Source: Dehalobacterium formicoaceticum (GTDB lineage Bacteria; Bacillota; Dehalobacteriia; Dehalobacteriales; Dehalobacteriaceae). Taken from it: a stretch of DNA of 64,000 nucleotides. The stretch lies in the NCBI RefSeq assembly GCF_002224645.1, contig NZ_CP022121.1, positions 2,238,501 through 2,302,500 on the forward strand, in the 5' to 3' direction. The position numbers and the translations under genes are program-made. The stretch's first letter is position 1. Each line of letters begins with the position of its first letter. Of this stretch, positions 1-8,845 are shown one piece after another. Under the pieces are notes generated by a model. It ran no database searches. It was not told the DNA's origin and saw only the letters and a list, made by a program, of their open reading frames with translations.

Positions 1-1122
1 GATTGTTTTCTGTCTATTACCACTTATGGCATGGCAGTCCGGCTGGAAGAGCTTAAAAACAGAAAGTGGGATTACCTGATTTTGGATGAGGCCCAAGCCA
101 TTAAGAATCCCGGCACTAAACAGACCAAAGCGATTAAGCAGATTCCGGCGATGATGAGGATTGGGATGACGGGAACGCCTATTGAAAATCGATTAGGTGA
201 TTTATGGTCTTTGTTTGATTTTTTGAATCAAGGGCTTTTGGGCACTGCCAAGGAATTTACGAATTTTACGAAAGAGCTGGGGGATCATCCGAGCGGGTAT
301 ATGAGACTGCGTAAAATGATACAGCCTTTTATCCTTAGAAGGATGAAAACAGATAAAAGTATCATCTCAGATCTGCCTGATAAATTGGAAATGAACGCAT
401 ACACTACCCTGTCCAAAAAGCAAATTGTTCTTTATCAACAGCTGATTCGTCAAATGGAAAAGGAACTGATGGACGCTGAAGGCATTGCCCGAAAAGGGCT
501 TGTTTTATCCGGCATTATGAAGTTCAAACAGATTTGTAATCATCCGGACCAATATATGGGACGGGAGGAATTTAAGCCGGAACAAAGCGGCAAGTTTGAA
601 CAGTTGCGGGAAATTTGTGAAACGATTCGGGAGAAACGGGAGCGGGTTCTTGTCTTTACTCAATTTCGGGAAATGACGGAGCCAATTTCCGATTTTCTGG
701 CGGGAATATTCAATAAAAAAGGTTTTGTGCTTCATGGAGGTACCTCGGTGAAAAGACGAAATGAGATTGTTAGCGAGTTTAATGGAGAACAATATATTCC
801 CTATATGGTGCTATCGCTAAAAGCAGGCGGTGTCGGACTGAATCTGACGGCAGCCAACCATGTGATTCATTTTGACAGATGGTGGAATCCGGCGGTTGAA
901 AATCAAGCCACCGATCGGGCTTTTCGTATTGGACAGCGGAATAATGTTATGGTGCATAAGTTTGTTACCAAAAGTACGATAGAAGAGAAGATCGACGAGA
1001 TTTTGACAGAGAAACGGAAACTGTCCGGGGACATTTTGAGTGCCGAGGGTGAGCAGTGGATTACCGAGTATAACAATGAAGAATTAATGAAGCTATTCGC
1101 ATTGGGCGGTGATAAAGTATGA
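1..1122 (+). CDS. SNF2-family DEAD/DEAH helicase, C-terminal part (5' end outside window)
   Basis: The frame is open from the first base, so the gene starts upstream of the window. The visible part carries the Swi2/Snf2 helicase motifs in order: DEAQ (motif II, Walker B), TGTPIEN (III), FTQF (IV), LKAGGVGLNLT (V) and QATDRAFRIGQ (VI). This is the second half of lobe 1 and all of lobe 2. Such proteins are ATP-driven DNA translocases; the bacterial substrate is generally unknown. The stop overlaps the start of the next gene by 4 bp (ATGA), and that gene encodes a SWIM zinc-finger protein, the usual partner of bacterial SNF2 helicases. Family assignment is very secure; the biological role is not. 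Confidence 0.95.
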   Translation, partial: DCFLSITTYGMAVRLEELKNRKWDYLILDEAQAIKNPGTKQTKAIKQIPAMMRIGMTGTPIENRLGDLWSLFDFLNQGLLGTAKEFTNFTKELGDHPSGYMRLRKMIQPFILRRMKTDKSIISDLPDKLEMNAYTTLSKKQIVLYQQLIRQMEKELMDAEGIARKGLVLSGIMKFKQICNHPDQYMGREEFKPEQSGKFEQLREICETIREKRERVLVFTQFREMTEPISDFLAGIFNKKGFVLHGGTSVKRRNEIVSEFNGEQYIPYMVLSLKAGGVGLNLTAANHVIHFDRWWNPAVENQATDRAFRIGQRNNVMVHKFVTKSTIEEKIDEILTEKRKLSGDILSAEGEQWITEYNNEELMKLFALGGDKV

Positions 1123-1835
1123 GCGATTATGGATTTCCCAAATATGTATCGGCTGCGGAAAAAAAGGCTAAAGCAGAAAAATCACTGAAAAAATTGAAGA
1201 AGAATAATCCGGATCTGGAACCCGTCATCATAGAGGGCAGGACCTTGGCCAAAAGCTGGTGGGGAAAGGCGTGGAACCTAAATCTGGAGAGCTATGCAGA
1301 TTACAGCAACCGAATCGCCAGAGGAAAAAGCTATGTTCGGAGCAATGCTGTGTTGGATCTAAAGATATCGAAAGGGAGAGTAGCGGCCAGGGTACAGGGG
1401 AGCAGGGCTAAACCCTATGATACGGAGATTCGCATTGATATTCTGGACAGCACGAAATGGCACGAAATTTTGAAGTTATGCAATCATAGAATCGATACTT
1501 TGGAACAGTTGATCGAAGGCAAATTTCCGAAGGAATTAGAGATTTTATTCACGGATAAAAGGTATTCTATGTTTCCATCCCCCAAGGAAATACATTTTAA
1601 TTGCAGCTGTCCTGATTACGCCAGTATGTGCAAACATGTGGCGGCAGCATTGTATGGTATCGGTGCCAGATTGGATCAGAGTCCGCTGCTGTTTTTTGAG
1701 CTGAGAGATATCGACGGGCGGGAGCTGATCCAAAAATCCATGGAGCAGAAGCTTGATAGCATGCTAAAAAATGCAGGCAGGAAAAGCGAACGGGAAATTG
1801 CGCCTAAGGATATCTCGAATATTTTTGGTTTGTAA
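1119..1835 (+). CDS. SWIM zinc-finger protein, partner of SNF2 helicase
   Basis: This 238-aa protein contains CSCPDYASMCKH near residue 165, which fits the SWIM consensus CxCx(n)CxH. SWIM zinc fingers bind DNA or protein and are often encoded next to bacterial Swi2/Snf2 helicases. The N-terminal 150 residues are basic and contain a KSWWGKAW segment typical of this family. The start overlaps the helicase stop by 4 bp, implying translational coupling and probably a shared complex. I infer that it guides or regulates the helicase. A bidirectional hairpin lies about 120 bp downstream. Confidence 0.9.
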   Translation: MSDYGFPKYVSAAEKKAKAEKSLKKLKKNNPDLEPVIIEGRTLAKSWWGKAWNLNLESYADYSNRIARGKSYVRSNAVLDLKISKGRVAARVQGSRAKPYDTEIRIDILDSTKWHEILKLCNHRIDTLEQLIEGKFPKELEILFTDKRYSMFPSPKEIHFNCSCPDYASMCKHVAAALYGIGARLDQSPLLFFELRDIDGRELIQKSMEQKLDSMLKNAGRKSEREIAPKDISNIFGL

Positions 1836-1953
1836 AGATCCCAGGATCAGTGTGGATTTATTGATTAATAGAATAGGGAATCCTTCAATCAGCAATATTG
1901 AAACAGGTTCAATGGTTCAAAACGATAGATCCGGTTTGGCGTGATTTGACCTC

Positions 1954-1985
1954 AAAAAAAAGCAGCCGATTATAGCTGCTTTTTG
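1954..1985. terminator. Bidirectional rho-independent terminator
   Basis: A 6-bp stem (AGCAGC / GCTGCT) with an 8-nt loop is preceded by a run of A and followed by a run of T, so it can terminate transcripts from both sides. It lies between the convergent SWIM gene and the DUF4179 gene. The rest of this ~315-bp gap shows no convincing gene. Confidence 0.7.
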
Positions 1986-2151
1986 ATGCTTCTGCGTGGA
2001 AGTGGTTGATCCGTAATATTCAGTTGATTTTTTAACGCTGATTGCAATGTTTGAGAAAAATTGGAGTGCTGTAAAAAAAGTACAGTCCACAATCGCAAGG
2101 AAATAATATACTAAGATAATATGAAATTTTAAGAAATTCTTCCTGCAATAC

Positions 2152-3471
2152 CTATGAATCAAGGGGAATGTCAATCGTTAGATCATATTTTTTTTCATAT
2201 TTCATGCTCTTAATATCCAATTCCAGTTTACTGCCTGAACCTGGAAAATGCAGTATCCTGGTGTGGAGAATGGTTCCGTCCGGTTTTTTATCGTATTGGT
2301 CCGAGGTTGTTTCTATCAGATCTGCCTTTTTGTTGTCTATGATCAGGTCTATCTGGGTGAAGAGCACATTTTCTTCAGTTGTGATTTTGATAAACGTGTC
2401 CCCATTTTTATGAAATACTTCATTAATAACTATCTTTTGGCCCAGGATTTCCAGACTTTTTTCCGTCTCTTTAATATTCAACTCCACTTGCTCATGGACA
2501 TCATGGTCAGCGGCAAAACTCACCAGTTGAAGCTGCAGCTCCTGTAAATCTCTGGGCAAAGCATCAAATTCCTGATGGAAGGTGATTCCTTTCATATCTG
2601 TCCTCATGCCGCTGCTTTGACCGGGAACTTCTTTGCCGTTAGCCAGAAGTTTGAGGCCCATATTTTCGGGTCTTATGCGTTCACCTTTCATTTTATCCTG
2701 GGCTAATTCCCAAATGCTTTGGATCTGCCCTTTAATCACTGTTGTCGTAGGGGAGGCAGTTAGAGAATCAAAGCGTATTTTAATTCCGTCAACCGCCAGA
2801 ACGTTTCGGAGAGGCTTTCTGATGCTATGTCCCATGGCCTTATCCCAGTCCAAGGAAAAGGGAATTTCCCCAAACTCTCTTTGATTGTTTTCTTCCAAAG
2901 AAAAAGAAAGTGTTAGTTTCCTTTCAAAGAAAAGGGGAGGCTGAAATTGAAACATGTTTTTCATTTCCGTTTTTTCCTCATTCATGTCTCCCTGGCCGCT
3001 TTGCATTTGGTATTCCTTGAATAATCCTTTTAGCGACATGGGGATGAGAAAATCTGATTCATCCATCTGACCCCTCGGATCCTTCACGGTGTAGAAAACC
3101 AGCATTTGGTTATCGTCCAACATGATGCCGTCCAGGGTAACACTTACCCCGTTTTTAAATGTGTAGCTTTTGCCGATGGACTGTCCCTCACCTAATTCGT
3201 TCAATTCCTTTAAGGTTCCGGTCAGGACTTGATCATACCCCAACAATTTTTTTCCGTAATAGGCAAAGGTATCAAATTGGTAACCAAAAAGAAATAATGC
3301 AATAATAACCACTGCCGCCTTTGGGAACCACATTTTTCTCGGATGTTTTCTCTTGGCAGTGCTTTCAAGAGCAGTACGCAGCCGTTCTTCCATTTCCGGC
3401 GGCGGCTCTATGTGGTTAAATTCTTTTCCTTGCTTTTTGAGCATATTTTCAATTTCCGGCAAAATCTTCAC
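2152..3471 (-). CDS. DUF4179-type membrane-anchored anti-sigma factor
   Basis: This 439-aa protein has a short cytoplasmic N-terminus (about 45 residues), one transmembrane helix (about 48-66) and a large extracytoplasmic region that begins like DUF4179 domains. The gene overlaps the end of the upstream ECF sigma gene by 23 bp, so the two are transcriptionally and probably translationally coupled. Known DUF4179 proteins are encoded next to sigma-70 factors and are thought to hold the sigma inactive at the membrane until a surface signal arrives. The cytoplasmic segment would be the sigma-binding part. The signal cannot be read from the sequence. Confidence 0.85.
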   Translation of the reverse strand: MKILPEIENMLKKQGKEFNHIEPPPEMEERLRTALESTAKRKHPRKMWFPKAAVVIIALFLFGYQFDTFAYYGKKLLGYDQVLTGTLKELNELGEGQSIGKSYTFKNGVSVTLDGIMLDDNQMLVFYTVKDPRGQMDESDFLIPMSLKGLFKEYQMQSGQGDMNEEKTEMKNMFQFQPPLFFERKLTLSFSLEENNQREFGEIPFSLDWDKAMGHSIRKPLRNVLAVDGIKIRFDSLTASPTTTVIKGQIQSIWELAQDKMKGERIRPENMGLKLLANGKEVPGQSSGMRTDMKGITFHQEFDALPRDLQELQLQLVSFAADHDVHEQVELNIKETEKSLEILGQKIVINEVFHKNGDTFIKITTEENVLFTQIDLIIDNKKADLIETTSDQYDKKPDGTILHTRILHFPGSGSKLELDIKSMKYEKKYDLTIDIPLDS

Positions 3472-3988
3472 CTCCCAGAATAACTTTCAGTTTTGCAAGA
3501 CCAATAGATATGCGGGATTTAACCGTACCCACCGGTATTTTTAAGATATCGGCTATCGTTTGGTAATCAAAGTCCAGGAAAAAACGGAGCTTCAAGACTT
3601 CCTGATGTTTCCGACTCAACTTGGCAAGGGCAGAGTCCAGCATGATTTCCTCGTCTTTCCTACGGAATTCTCCTTCATGGGATATTTCAGGCAATTGACC
3701 AAAAGGAATAATTTTTTTCTTCTTTCGCAAAATATCTTTGCAACAATTAACCAAAATGGTGCGGCTCCAAGTGTCAAACCGTGCTTCATTCTTTAATTGT
3801 GATATTTTTTCATACAAAATGACAATCATATCTGCCAAAGCATCCAAAGCATCAGCCTGATTTTTGGTATAAGCATAGGCCAGCCGAAAATATTCTTGTT
3901 TTTCATCCATGATTAATCGGACCAGGGCATCCTTGTTACCTTTTTTTGCTTCCTTGACCAGGGCTACATCTACCGGAGTCGCATCCAC
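3449..3988 (-). CDS. ECF-type RNA polymerase sigma factor
   Basis: This 179-aa protein has a sigma region 2 with the pattern YRLAYAYTKNQADALDALAD (about 33-53) and a region 4 helix-turn-helix (DYQTIADILKIPVGTVKSRI, about 140-160). It lacks regions 1 and 3, as ECF sigmas do. The start is a GTG preceded by GAGGTG. The following overlapping gene encodes its likely membrane anti-sigma. ECF pairs of this kind usually autoregulate, so a promoter recognised by this sigma is expected in the upstream gap, but I could not assign one. Confidence 0.93.
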   Translation of the reverse strand: MDATPVDVALVKEAKKGNKDALVRLIMDEKQEYFRLAYAYTKNQADALDALADMIVILYEKISQLKNEARFDTWSRTILVNCCKDILRKKKKIIPFGQLPEISHEGEFRRKDEEIMLDSALAKLSRKHQEVLKLRFFLDFDYQTIADILKIPVGTVKSRISIGLAKLKVILGGEDFAGN

Positions 3989-4353
3989 ATAAGCACCTCA
4001 CTCTCAACATGCTCAACATGCTCAATAGTAAGAGTAATCAAAGGGGCATAAAGTTCATTTCTTAAAAAAAAACAAGATTAACCCCTCTGATGCTCTTTAT
4101 TTCAGTTGGATTGGCGGTTCGATAAGAATCTTTTCTTATCATAACATTAAAAAGCAGAGAGAAAGTAAGTTTTCAGAATAGATCAGGCAAAAAGTGTTGA
4201 CTGATGCAGGAAAGAAGACATTGGTGCAGAAAATATAACTAAGATCAATAAAACTAATACCAATAATGCTAAGATTAATAAAATTAAGATCAATTCAGCT
4301 GCCATAGATATTATCTTTATTTTAAAAATTTAAATACCAAAGGAGAGGGAATT
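3989..4353. other. Intergenic region upstream of sigma and flavoprotein genes
   Basis: No gene is visible. Next to the sigma gene is a perfect 9-bp tandem repeat (CTCAACATG, two copies plus part of a third). From about 4200 the sequence is an AT-rich run of imperfect repeats of a ctaagatcaataaaa-like unit. The last ~170 bp recur upstream of the second flavoprotein gene at 12.8 kb, so the duplication includes this leader. Confidence 0.6.
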
Positions 4354-4992
4354 ATGAAGGTAGTGGCCTTTAACGGCAGTCCCAAGAAAGACGGTAATAC
4401 GGCCTGTGCATTGAAAATTATCGGTGAAGAACTGGTTAATAACGATATTGATTTTGAAATTGTGCAGGTAGGGAACAAAAATATTCGAGGATGTATTGGT
4501 TGTTTTTTGTGCATGAAGAACAAAGACGAAAAATGCGCTCTCAATGATAATGATGAAGTAAATGATTGGATCCAAAAAATGAAATCGGCTGACGGGATTA
4601 TTCTTGGTTCCCCGGTTTACTTTTCCGGAATTTCCGGCACCATGAAATGCTTCTTGGACAGGGCGATGTATGTTGCATCAGCTAATGACAGAATGTTAAG
4701 ATATAAGGTAGGGGCCAGCTTTGTAGCGGTCAGACGCTCGGGCGGGGTCACAACAGTTAATGGTTTAAATCAATATATCACATATGCGGAAATGATCATG
4801 CCGACCTCAAACTATTGGAATGTTATTTATGGAGCCGCTCCGGGTGAAGCCGAAAATGATATAGAAGGAAAACAGATTGCCCGAATTCTGGGCAAAAATA
4901 TGGCTTGGCTGATTAAAGTAATTGATGCTGGGAAAAAAACCATCCCAATTCCAGAAAAGGAACCAAAGGAGCGGATGAGTTTTATCCGATAA
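4354..4992 (+). CDS. Iron-sulfur flavoprotein / FMN reductase-like protein, copy A
   Basis: This 212-aa flavodoxin-fold protein begins with a beta strand and the FMN phosphate loop GSPKKDGNTA. It carries the compact cysteine motif CIGCFLCMKNKDEKC (about 47-61), typical of iron-sulfur flavoproteins that bind one FMN and one [4Fe-4S] cluster. GSPVYFSGISGTMK is the second flavin-contact segment. Members transfer electrons from ferredoxin to varied small acceptors. The ribosome site is AAAGGAGAGGG. A near-identical paralogue lies at 12.9 kb. This copy has two extra residues (Asn-Asp) just after the cysteine motif. It has no operon partner. Confidence 0.9.
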   Translation: MKVVAFNGSPKKDGNTACALKIIGEELVNNDIDFEIVQVGNKNIRGCIGCFLCMKNKDEKCALNDNDEVNDWIQKMKSADGIILGSPVYFSGISGTMKCFLDRAMYVASANDRMLRYKVGASFVAVRRSGGVTTVNGLNQYITYAEMIMPTSNYWNVIYGAAPGEAENDIEGKQIARILGKNMAWLIKVIDAGKKTIPIPEKEPKERMSFIR

Positions 4993-5095
4993 ATTTCTTT
5001 GTCCATTTAACAGATAACTAAAAAAAAGGGTAACAATTAGGCAATTATCCAGATTCACCGGATATCTAAAAGTGTCATTGACTGGATATTGGGAT

Positions 5096-5120
5096 AGAGG
5101 GACGAGGAACCTGTCCCTCT
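5096..5120. repeat. REP-like palindrome
   Basis: The 8-bp arms AGAGGGAC / GTCCCTCT enclose a short centre. It belongs to a family of GGGAC...GTCCC intergenic palindromes seen at several other places in this window. It sits directly before the ribosome binding site of the ASKHA gene. Confidence 0.65.
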
Positions 5121-5144
5121 GTCCCCCATAGAAAGGAGATTGTT

Positions 5145-6971
5145 ATGGTTAAAGTAACATTTTTACCAGCGAACAAAACAGTAAGTGTTTCGAAAGGGAG
5201 TACCATATTACAGGCCGCCATTGCTGCCGATGTCAAAGTTGAAAGCAACTGCGGCGGAAAAGGTATCTGCGGAAAATGCAAAGTACAGCTGGCCGATAGA
5301 AATCTAACTCCCATTTCCGATGCGGAAGAGAAATTCTTAAGTAAAAGTGAATTGGCGGAAGGTTTTGTTTTAGCATGCCAAAGGTATCTGGAGGAAGATA
5401 CGGTAATTTCCTTACGGGAGCAAAAGGATTCTTTCAGCCGCAAAACAGGGTTAAAAAATATCACAGAAGATATTTCTCTAGAGCCCAGCATTGCAAAACA
5501 TTTTCTCACTTTGAACCATCCCACCATTGAAGATCAGCTTCCTGACTGGGATAGAGTGAAGAATGCTTTACCAGTAAAAGATATTCCCTTTGATAGGTCT
5601 TTGGCATCATCCCTCCCTGGCATCTTATACAAGGCTAACTTTCAGGTTACTGCCGTTCTGGACGAAAATGAACTTTTGGCTATCGAGCCAGGTGATACCA
5701 CGGACCGCTCTTTCGGCTTGGCTGTGGATATTGGGACTACTACAGTTGCTGCATATCTTATGGATCTGAATAGCGGCAGGGTGGTAGGAAACGGTGCTTT
5801 AACAAATCCCCAGCAGTTTTTCGGGGCTGATGTGATCTCTCGGATAAATCATGCTTCCCTTGGTCCTGATGCCCTCCTCCAGCTGCAGGAGAAAGTAATC
5901 GGCGGGTTGAACAGCATTATTGAGCATCTGTGTCAAGAACATCAGCTTAAGGCGGAAGAAATCTATCAAGTTACCATTGTAGGCAATACCACCATGAGCC
6001 ATCTGTTTTTGGGTATTGACCCTACTTATTTAGCTCCGGCACCATTTATCCCCGTCTTTCATGAATCGGTGAAAGTGACTGCCAAGGAGCTGGGACTGAG
6101 GATCTTACCAACCGGCAAGGTAATTGTTTTGCCCATTGTGGCCGGTTATGTGGGATCAGATACCATTGGCGTAGCCCTGGCTTCAAAGATTGACCGCCTC
6201 ACCGGCATTACTTTGGCCATTGATATCGGTACCAACGGAGAAATGATTCTTGCCGGCAAGGGCAAAATACTTACCTGCTCCACGGCGGCGGGGCCGGCAT
6301 TTGAAGGCGCCGAGATCAAATATGGCATGCGGGCTGCGGAGGGTGCCATTGAAGGGGTAACAATTTCGGACGATGTGGAACTTAAGGTTATTGCCGATGT
6401 AAAGCCTAAGGGAATTTGCGGTTCAGGTCTGATTGATGCCATATCGGAAATGGCCAAAAGCGGGGTAATCGATGCGTCCGGCCGTATCGCAGGAGAACCG
6501 GAGGAGTTAGCAAAGCTATCTCCCCAATTACAAGCCCGTATCCGCAAAGGGGCAAACGGCGTGGAATTCGTCTTGGCCTGGGCCAAGGATTCTGGGAATG
6601 GAGAAGATATTGTTTTGATTCAAAAGGACATTAGAGAGCTGCAATTAGCCAAGGGAGCCATCATGGCCGGCATAAAAATCTTATTAAAAGAAATGGAGAT
6701 TGAGGCAAATCAAATAGACCGGGTATTTTTAGCCGGAGCCTTCGGAAATTTTATTAAAAAGGAAAGTGCCCTTGGCATAAAATTATTGCCCGATCTACCC
6801 TTGGAGCGCATTATGGCGATCGGAAATGCTGCCGGAGAAGGTGCCCAGATTGCACTGATCTCTGTTGAAGAAAGAAAAAGAGCATCTGATATCGCCCGGG
6901 TGGCAAAGCATATTGAGCTTTCCAGCAGGAGGGATTTTCCAGATTTATTTGTAGAATCATTAGGTTTTTAA
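5145..6971 (+). CDS. Ferredoxin-ASKHA (DUF4445) corrinoid-protein reductive activator
   Basis: The 608-aa protein starts with a plant-type [2Fe-2S] domain whose cysteines are C36, C42 and C45 (CGGKGICGKC) plus a fourth near residue 80 (ACQR). After a linker come ASKHA ATPase motifs: AVDIGTTTVAAYL, TIVGNTTMSHLFLG, AIDIGTNGEM and LAGAFGNFI. This is the architecture of RACo and RamA-like proteins, which use ATP to return inactive Co(II) corrinoid proteins to Co(I) in methyltransferase systems. No corrinoid protein or methyltransferase is encoded in this window, so its partner is elsewhere. The start follows AGAAAGGAG. Confidence 0.92.
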   Translation: MVKVTFLPANKTVSVSKGSTILQAAIAADVKVESNCGGKGICGKCKVQLADRNLTPISDAEEKFLSKSELAEGFVLACQRYLEEDTVISLREQKDSFSRKTGLKNITEDISLEPSIAKHFLTLNHPTIEDQLPDWDRVKNALPVKDIPFDRSLASSLPGILYKANFQVTAVLDENELLAIEPGDTTDRSFGLAVDIGTTTVAAYLMDLNSGRVVGNGALTNPQQFFGADVISRINHASLGPDALLQLQEKVIGGLNSIIEHLCQEHQLKAEEIYQVTIVGNTTMSHLFLGIDPTYLAPAPFIPVFHESVKVTAKELGLRILPTGKVIVLPIVAGYVGSDTIGVALASKIDRLTGITLAIDIGTNGEMILAGKGKILTCSTAAGPAFEGAEIKYGMRAAEGAIEGVTISDDVELKVIADVKPKGICGSGLIDAISEMAKSGVIDASGRIAGEPEELAKLSPQLQARIRKGANGVEFVLAWAKDSGNGEDIVLIQKDIRELQLAKGAIMAGIKILLKEMEIEANQIDRVFLAGAFGNFIKKESALGIKLLPDLPLERIMAIGNAAGEGAQIALISVEERKRASDIARVAKHIELSSRRDFPDLFVESLGF

Positions 6972-6978
6972 GGGGTCA

Positions 6979-7074
6979 AACAGGGGACGGTTCCTTGTTC
7001 TGATGCCGGTAAATCTTATTAACAGTAAACCGTTAAGTTAAATATCTGTGTCAAACAAAGAACCGTCCCCTGTT
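6979..7074. repeat. REP/MITE-like element with 21-bp inverted ends
   Basis: The left end AACAGGGGACGGTTCCTTG and the right end reading CAAAGAACCGTCCCCTGTT form a 21-bp inverted repeat with one mismatch. They flank about 54 bp containing ccggtaaatcttattaacag. The same internal segment and right end recur at 11.5 kb, so this is a mobile or repetitive unit without its own gene. It abuts the intron remnant on its right. Confidence 0.7.
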
Positions 7075-7080
7075 CTATGT

Positions 7081-7345
7081 TCTACCAGCTTTCTTGATGG
7101 GTGTTTTTCCACTTTCTCGGCTATCCTTGCAAGTTTCGTGTCCATTCTATCTTCACCTCCAGTGTGGAGAATGTTTCTCCTGCTTGGTTCATAACGTGCT
7201 ACCGCCTTTCCTCCGTCGGCATTACCCGCCCTCATCAGTACTATGCAGTAGTCCGACTTCCTAATGCGGCATTTGACTTAGACAGCAAAATCCTGGCCAT
7301 AAAAATTGCCCAGGTCCGTGGCCATTTGTAAACATGAAAATTAAT
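7081..7345 (-). mobile_element. Group II intron remnant (5' RNA part plus start of maturase ORF)
   Basis: Read on the minus strand, the segment contains ggaagtcgg, catagtactgatgag and ggaggaaaggcgg blocks like those before the ORF of bacterial group II introns. An ATG at 7145 then opens MDTKLARIAEKVEKHP, which resembles the N-terminus of group II intron reverse transcriptases. After about 22 codons the frame runs into the neighbouring REP-like unit, so the reverse transcriptase and the catalytic 3' domains are gone. The remnant is judged by motif memory, not alignment. An alternative is chance similarity in a decayed intergenic region. Confidence 0.5.
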
Positions 7346-7396
7346 TCGGGGTCGTCCAATCAGCCTTTTTCCATGTTATTCATCGTTTTTTTCTTG

Positions 7397-8155
7397 TTAA
7401 ACCATTAACATACTTTCCAAATCAAGGATTTCAATTTTACGGTTGGAAATTTGCTTAATGTATCCTTCGTTTTCCAAATCTGACAATTTCCTGCTGATTG
7501 TTTCTGGTGTTGTTCCCAGATAGGAAGCCAGATCCTTTTTATTCATGGGTAATTCAATGATCATAGATTGATTCTCTTGACTAACACATTCAGCTAAGAA
7601 GAGTGCTATTCTGGTTTCAACCTTTTCCGTGGCAAAGCGTGTGGTCTGTTTTTCTGACTGCTCGAGCCTGTTTGAAAACGCAACCAACACTTTTAAAGAA
7701 ATGGAAGGATACCTTAAGAGAAGGCTTTGAAATTCGGAACGCTTAATAGTACAAACACTAGCTTCTTCCATTGCCTCGGCATATGACTCATGTATAGTCT
7801 CGCTAAACAGAGCAAGCTCACCTGTAAAATCGCCAGGAGCCAGAATTCGAAGCAATTGTTCTTTTCCGGATTCAGAGAGTCGATATATTTTTATCCTCCC
7901 TTTATTGACAATATAAAGGGAGTCTGACATGTCTCCAGATCGGTGAAGATTTTCTCCTTTCCGGTAGGTGACGGTATGAGTAACCCTCATAATTTCGTCC
8001 ATTTGATCCTTTTCCAAATGATTGAAAATCGGAACCAAGGATATGCAGGATTCATGATCCTCGTCATCTCCGTGATGATGTCCATGCTTCACATTTTTAC
8101 CATTTTGGCCATGCTTTTCAACATGGTTTTGAATTCTTTTTATGATATTTAACAT
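7397..8155 (-). CDS. Crp/Fnr-family transcriptional regulator with His-rich N-terminus
   Basis: The 252-aa protein has a cyclic-nucleotide-binding-type beta-barrel (about 35-150, with RKGENLHRSGDMSDSLYIV and GDFTGELALF) and a C-terminal winged helix with HTH DLASYLGTTPETISRKLSDL. I chose the ATG preceded by AAAAGGGG over one 33 bp upstream that has no ribosome site. The first 30 residues include KHGHHHGDDEDHESC, a likely metal-binding tail not typical of Crp proteins. The Cys arrangement does not match an Fnr [4Fe-4S] site. The gene is followed by signal peptidase and LysM genes on the same strand. Confidence 0.9.
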   Translation of the reverse strand: MLNIIKRIQNHVEKHGQNGKNVKHGHHHGDDEDHESCISLVPIFNHLEKDQMDEIMRVTHTVTYRKGENLHRSGDMSDSLYIVNKGRIKIYRLSESGKEQLLRILAPGDFTGELALFSETIHESYAEAMEEASVCTIKRSEFQSLLLRYPSISLKVLVAFSNRLEQSEKQTTRFATEKVETRIALFLAECVSQENQSMIIELPMNKKDLASYLGTTPETISRKLSDLENEGYIKQISNRKIEILDLESMLMV

Positions 8156-8225
8156 AAAGCATCCCCTTTTATGTTTTACATTGGTCAATAGAATTTATTT
8201 TTTCATTATGCCTAAAAAGAGGCAT

Positions 8226-8714
8226 CTATGTCAGTACCATAATTCTGTTAAGAGGAAAAAGTATTAACTTAGCTTCTCCTAATAACTTGCTTTCCGGGAT
8301 AAAAGGTTCGTTCCATTTTCTGCTATCCAGAGAATGCTCCCTGTAATCTCCAAGGAAAAAATATTCTCCTTCAGCCACCTTATAGCTTCCACTAAGGTTA
8401 AGGTGGTCTGGATAATGTACATAGGCTTCCGCCAGTTTTTCATTATTTACGGAAACCTCCCCTTCTGGGTTAATTTCAATTTGATCCTTTGGAAGACCAA
8501 TTACTCGTTTCACCATAATTTCGTTGAATTCGTCCGATCGAAACACAAGAATATCCCCTCGTCCAATTTTAGATGTATCCAATATTCTGGTGGTTATGAT
8601 ACGGTCTCCAATTTCTATTGAGGGGTACATGGAGGCACTTGGGACAACAATTACAAAAAAGACATAATTATAGAATAAAGCGATCGCAATGAAGATGCCT
8701 GCCAGATAGCACAA
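8226..8714 (-). CDS. lepB: Type I signal peptidase (start uncertain, possible frameshift)
   Basis: One N-terminal membrane helix is followed by PSASMYPSI, which holds the catalytic Ser (residue 28 from this start), and VKRVIGLP, which holds the general-base Lys (residue 69). The enzyme cleaves Sec/Tat signal peptides outside the membrane. The open frame can only begin at a TTG (8714) without a well-placed ribosome site. An ATG at 8736 with good AAAGGAAG spacing starts MREKLKTFV in another frame, and this joins naturally to the signal-peptidase frame if one base is added. The N-terminus may therefore be frameshifted, in nature or in the assembly. Confidence 0.88.
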   Translation of the reverse strand: MCYLAGIFIAIALFYNYVFFVIVVPSASMYPSIEIGDRIITTRILDTSKIGRGDILVFRSDEFNEIMVKRVIGLPKDQIEINPEGEVSVNNEKLAEAYVHYPDHLNLSGSYKVAEGEYFFLGDYREHSLDSRKWNEPFIPESKLLGEAKLILFPLNRIMVLT

Positions 8715-8845
8715 AGGTTTTTAATTTTTCCCTCATTTTAAACTTCCTTTTATTTTTAATGTTTTTACAAACAGAATGCATCATTGACAATCGCCTTTCG
8801 TTTATAAAAGTCCCAATTCATAAAGCATGAATTGAGACTTTTATA

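Noticed and set aside
1917-2174. 85-codon minus-strand frame between SWIM and DUF4179 genes
   Set aside because: It runs through a terminator hairpin, overlaps the DUF4179 gene end and has no ribosome site or recognisable features.
5145-6971. A corrinoid methyltransferase cluster around the ASKHA gene
   Set aside because: Neighbouring genes are a flavoprotein and an intron remnant; no corrinoid protein or methyltransferase was found.
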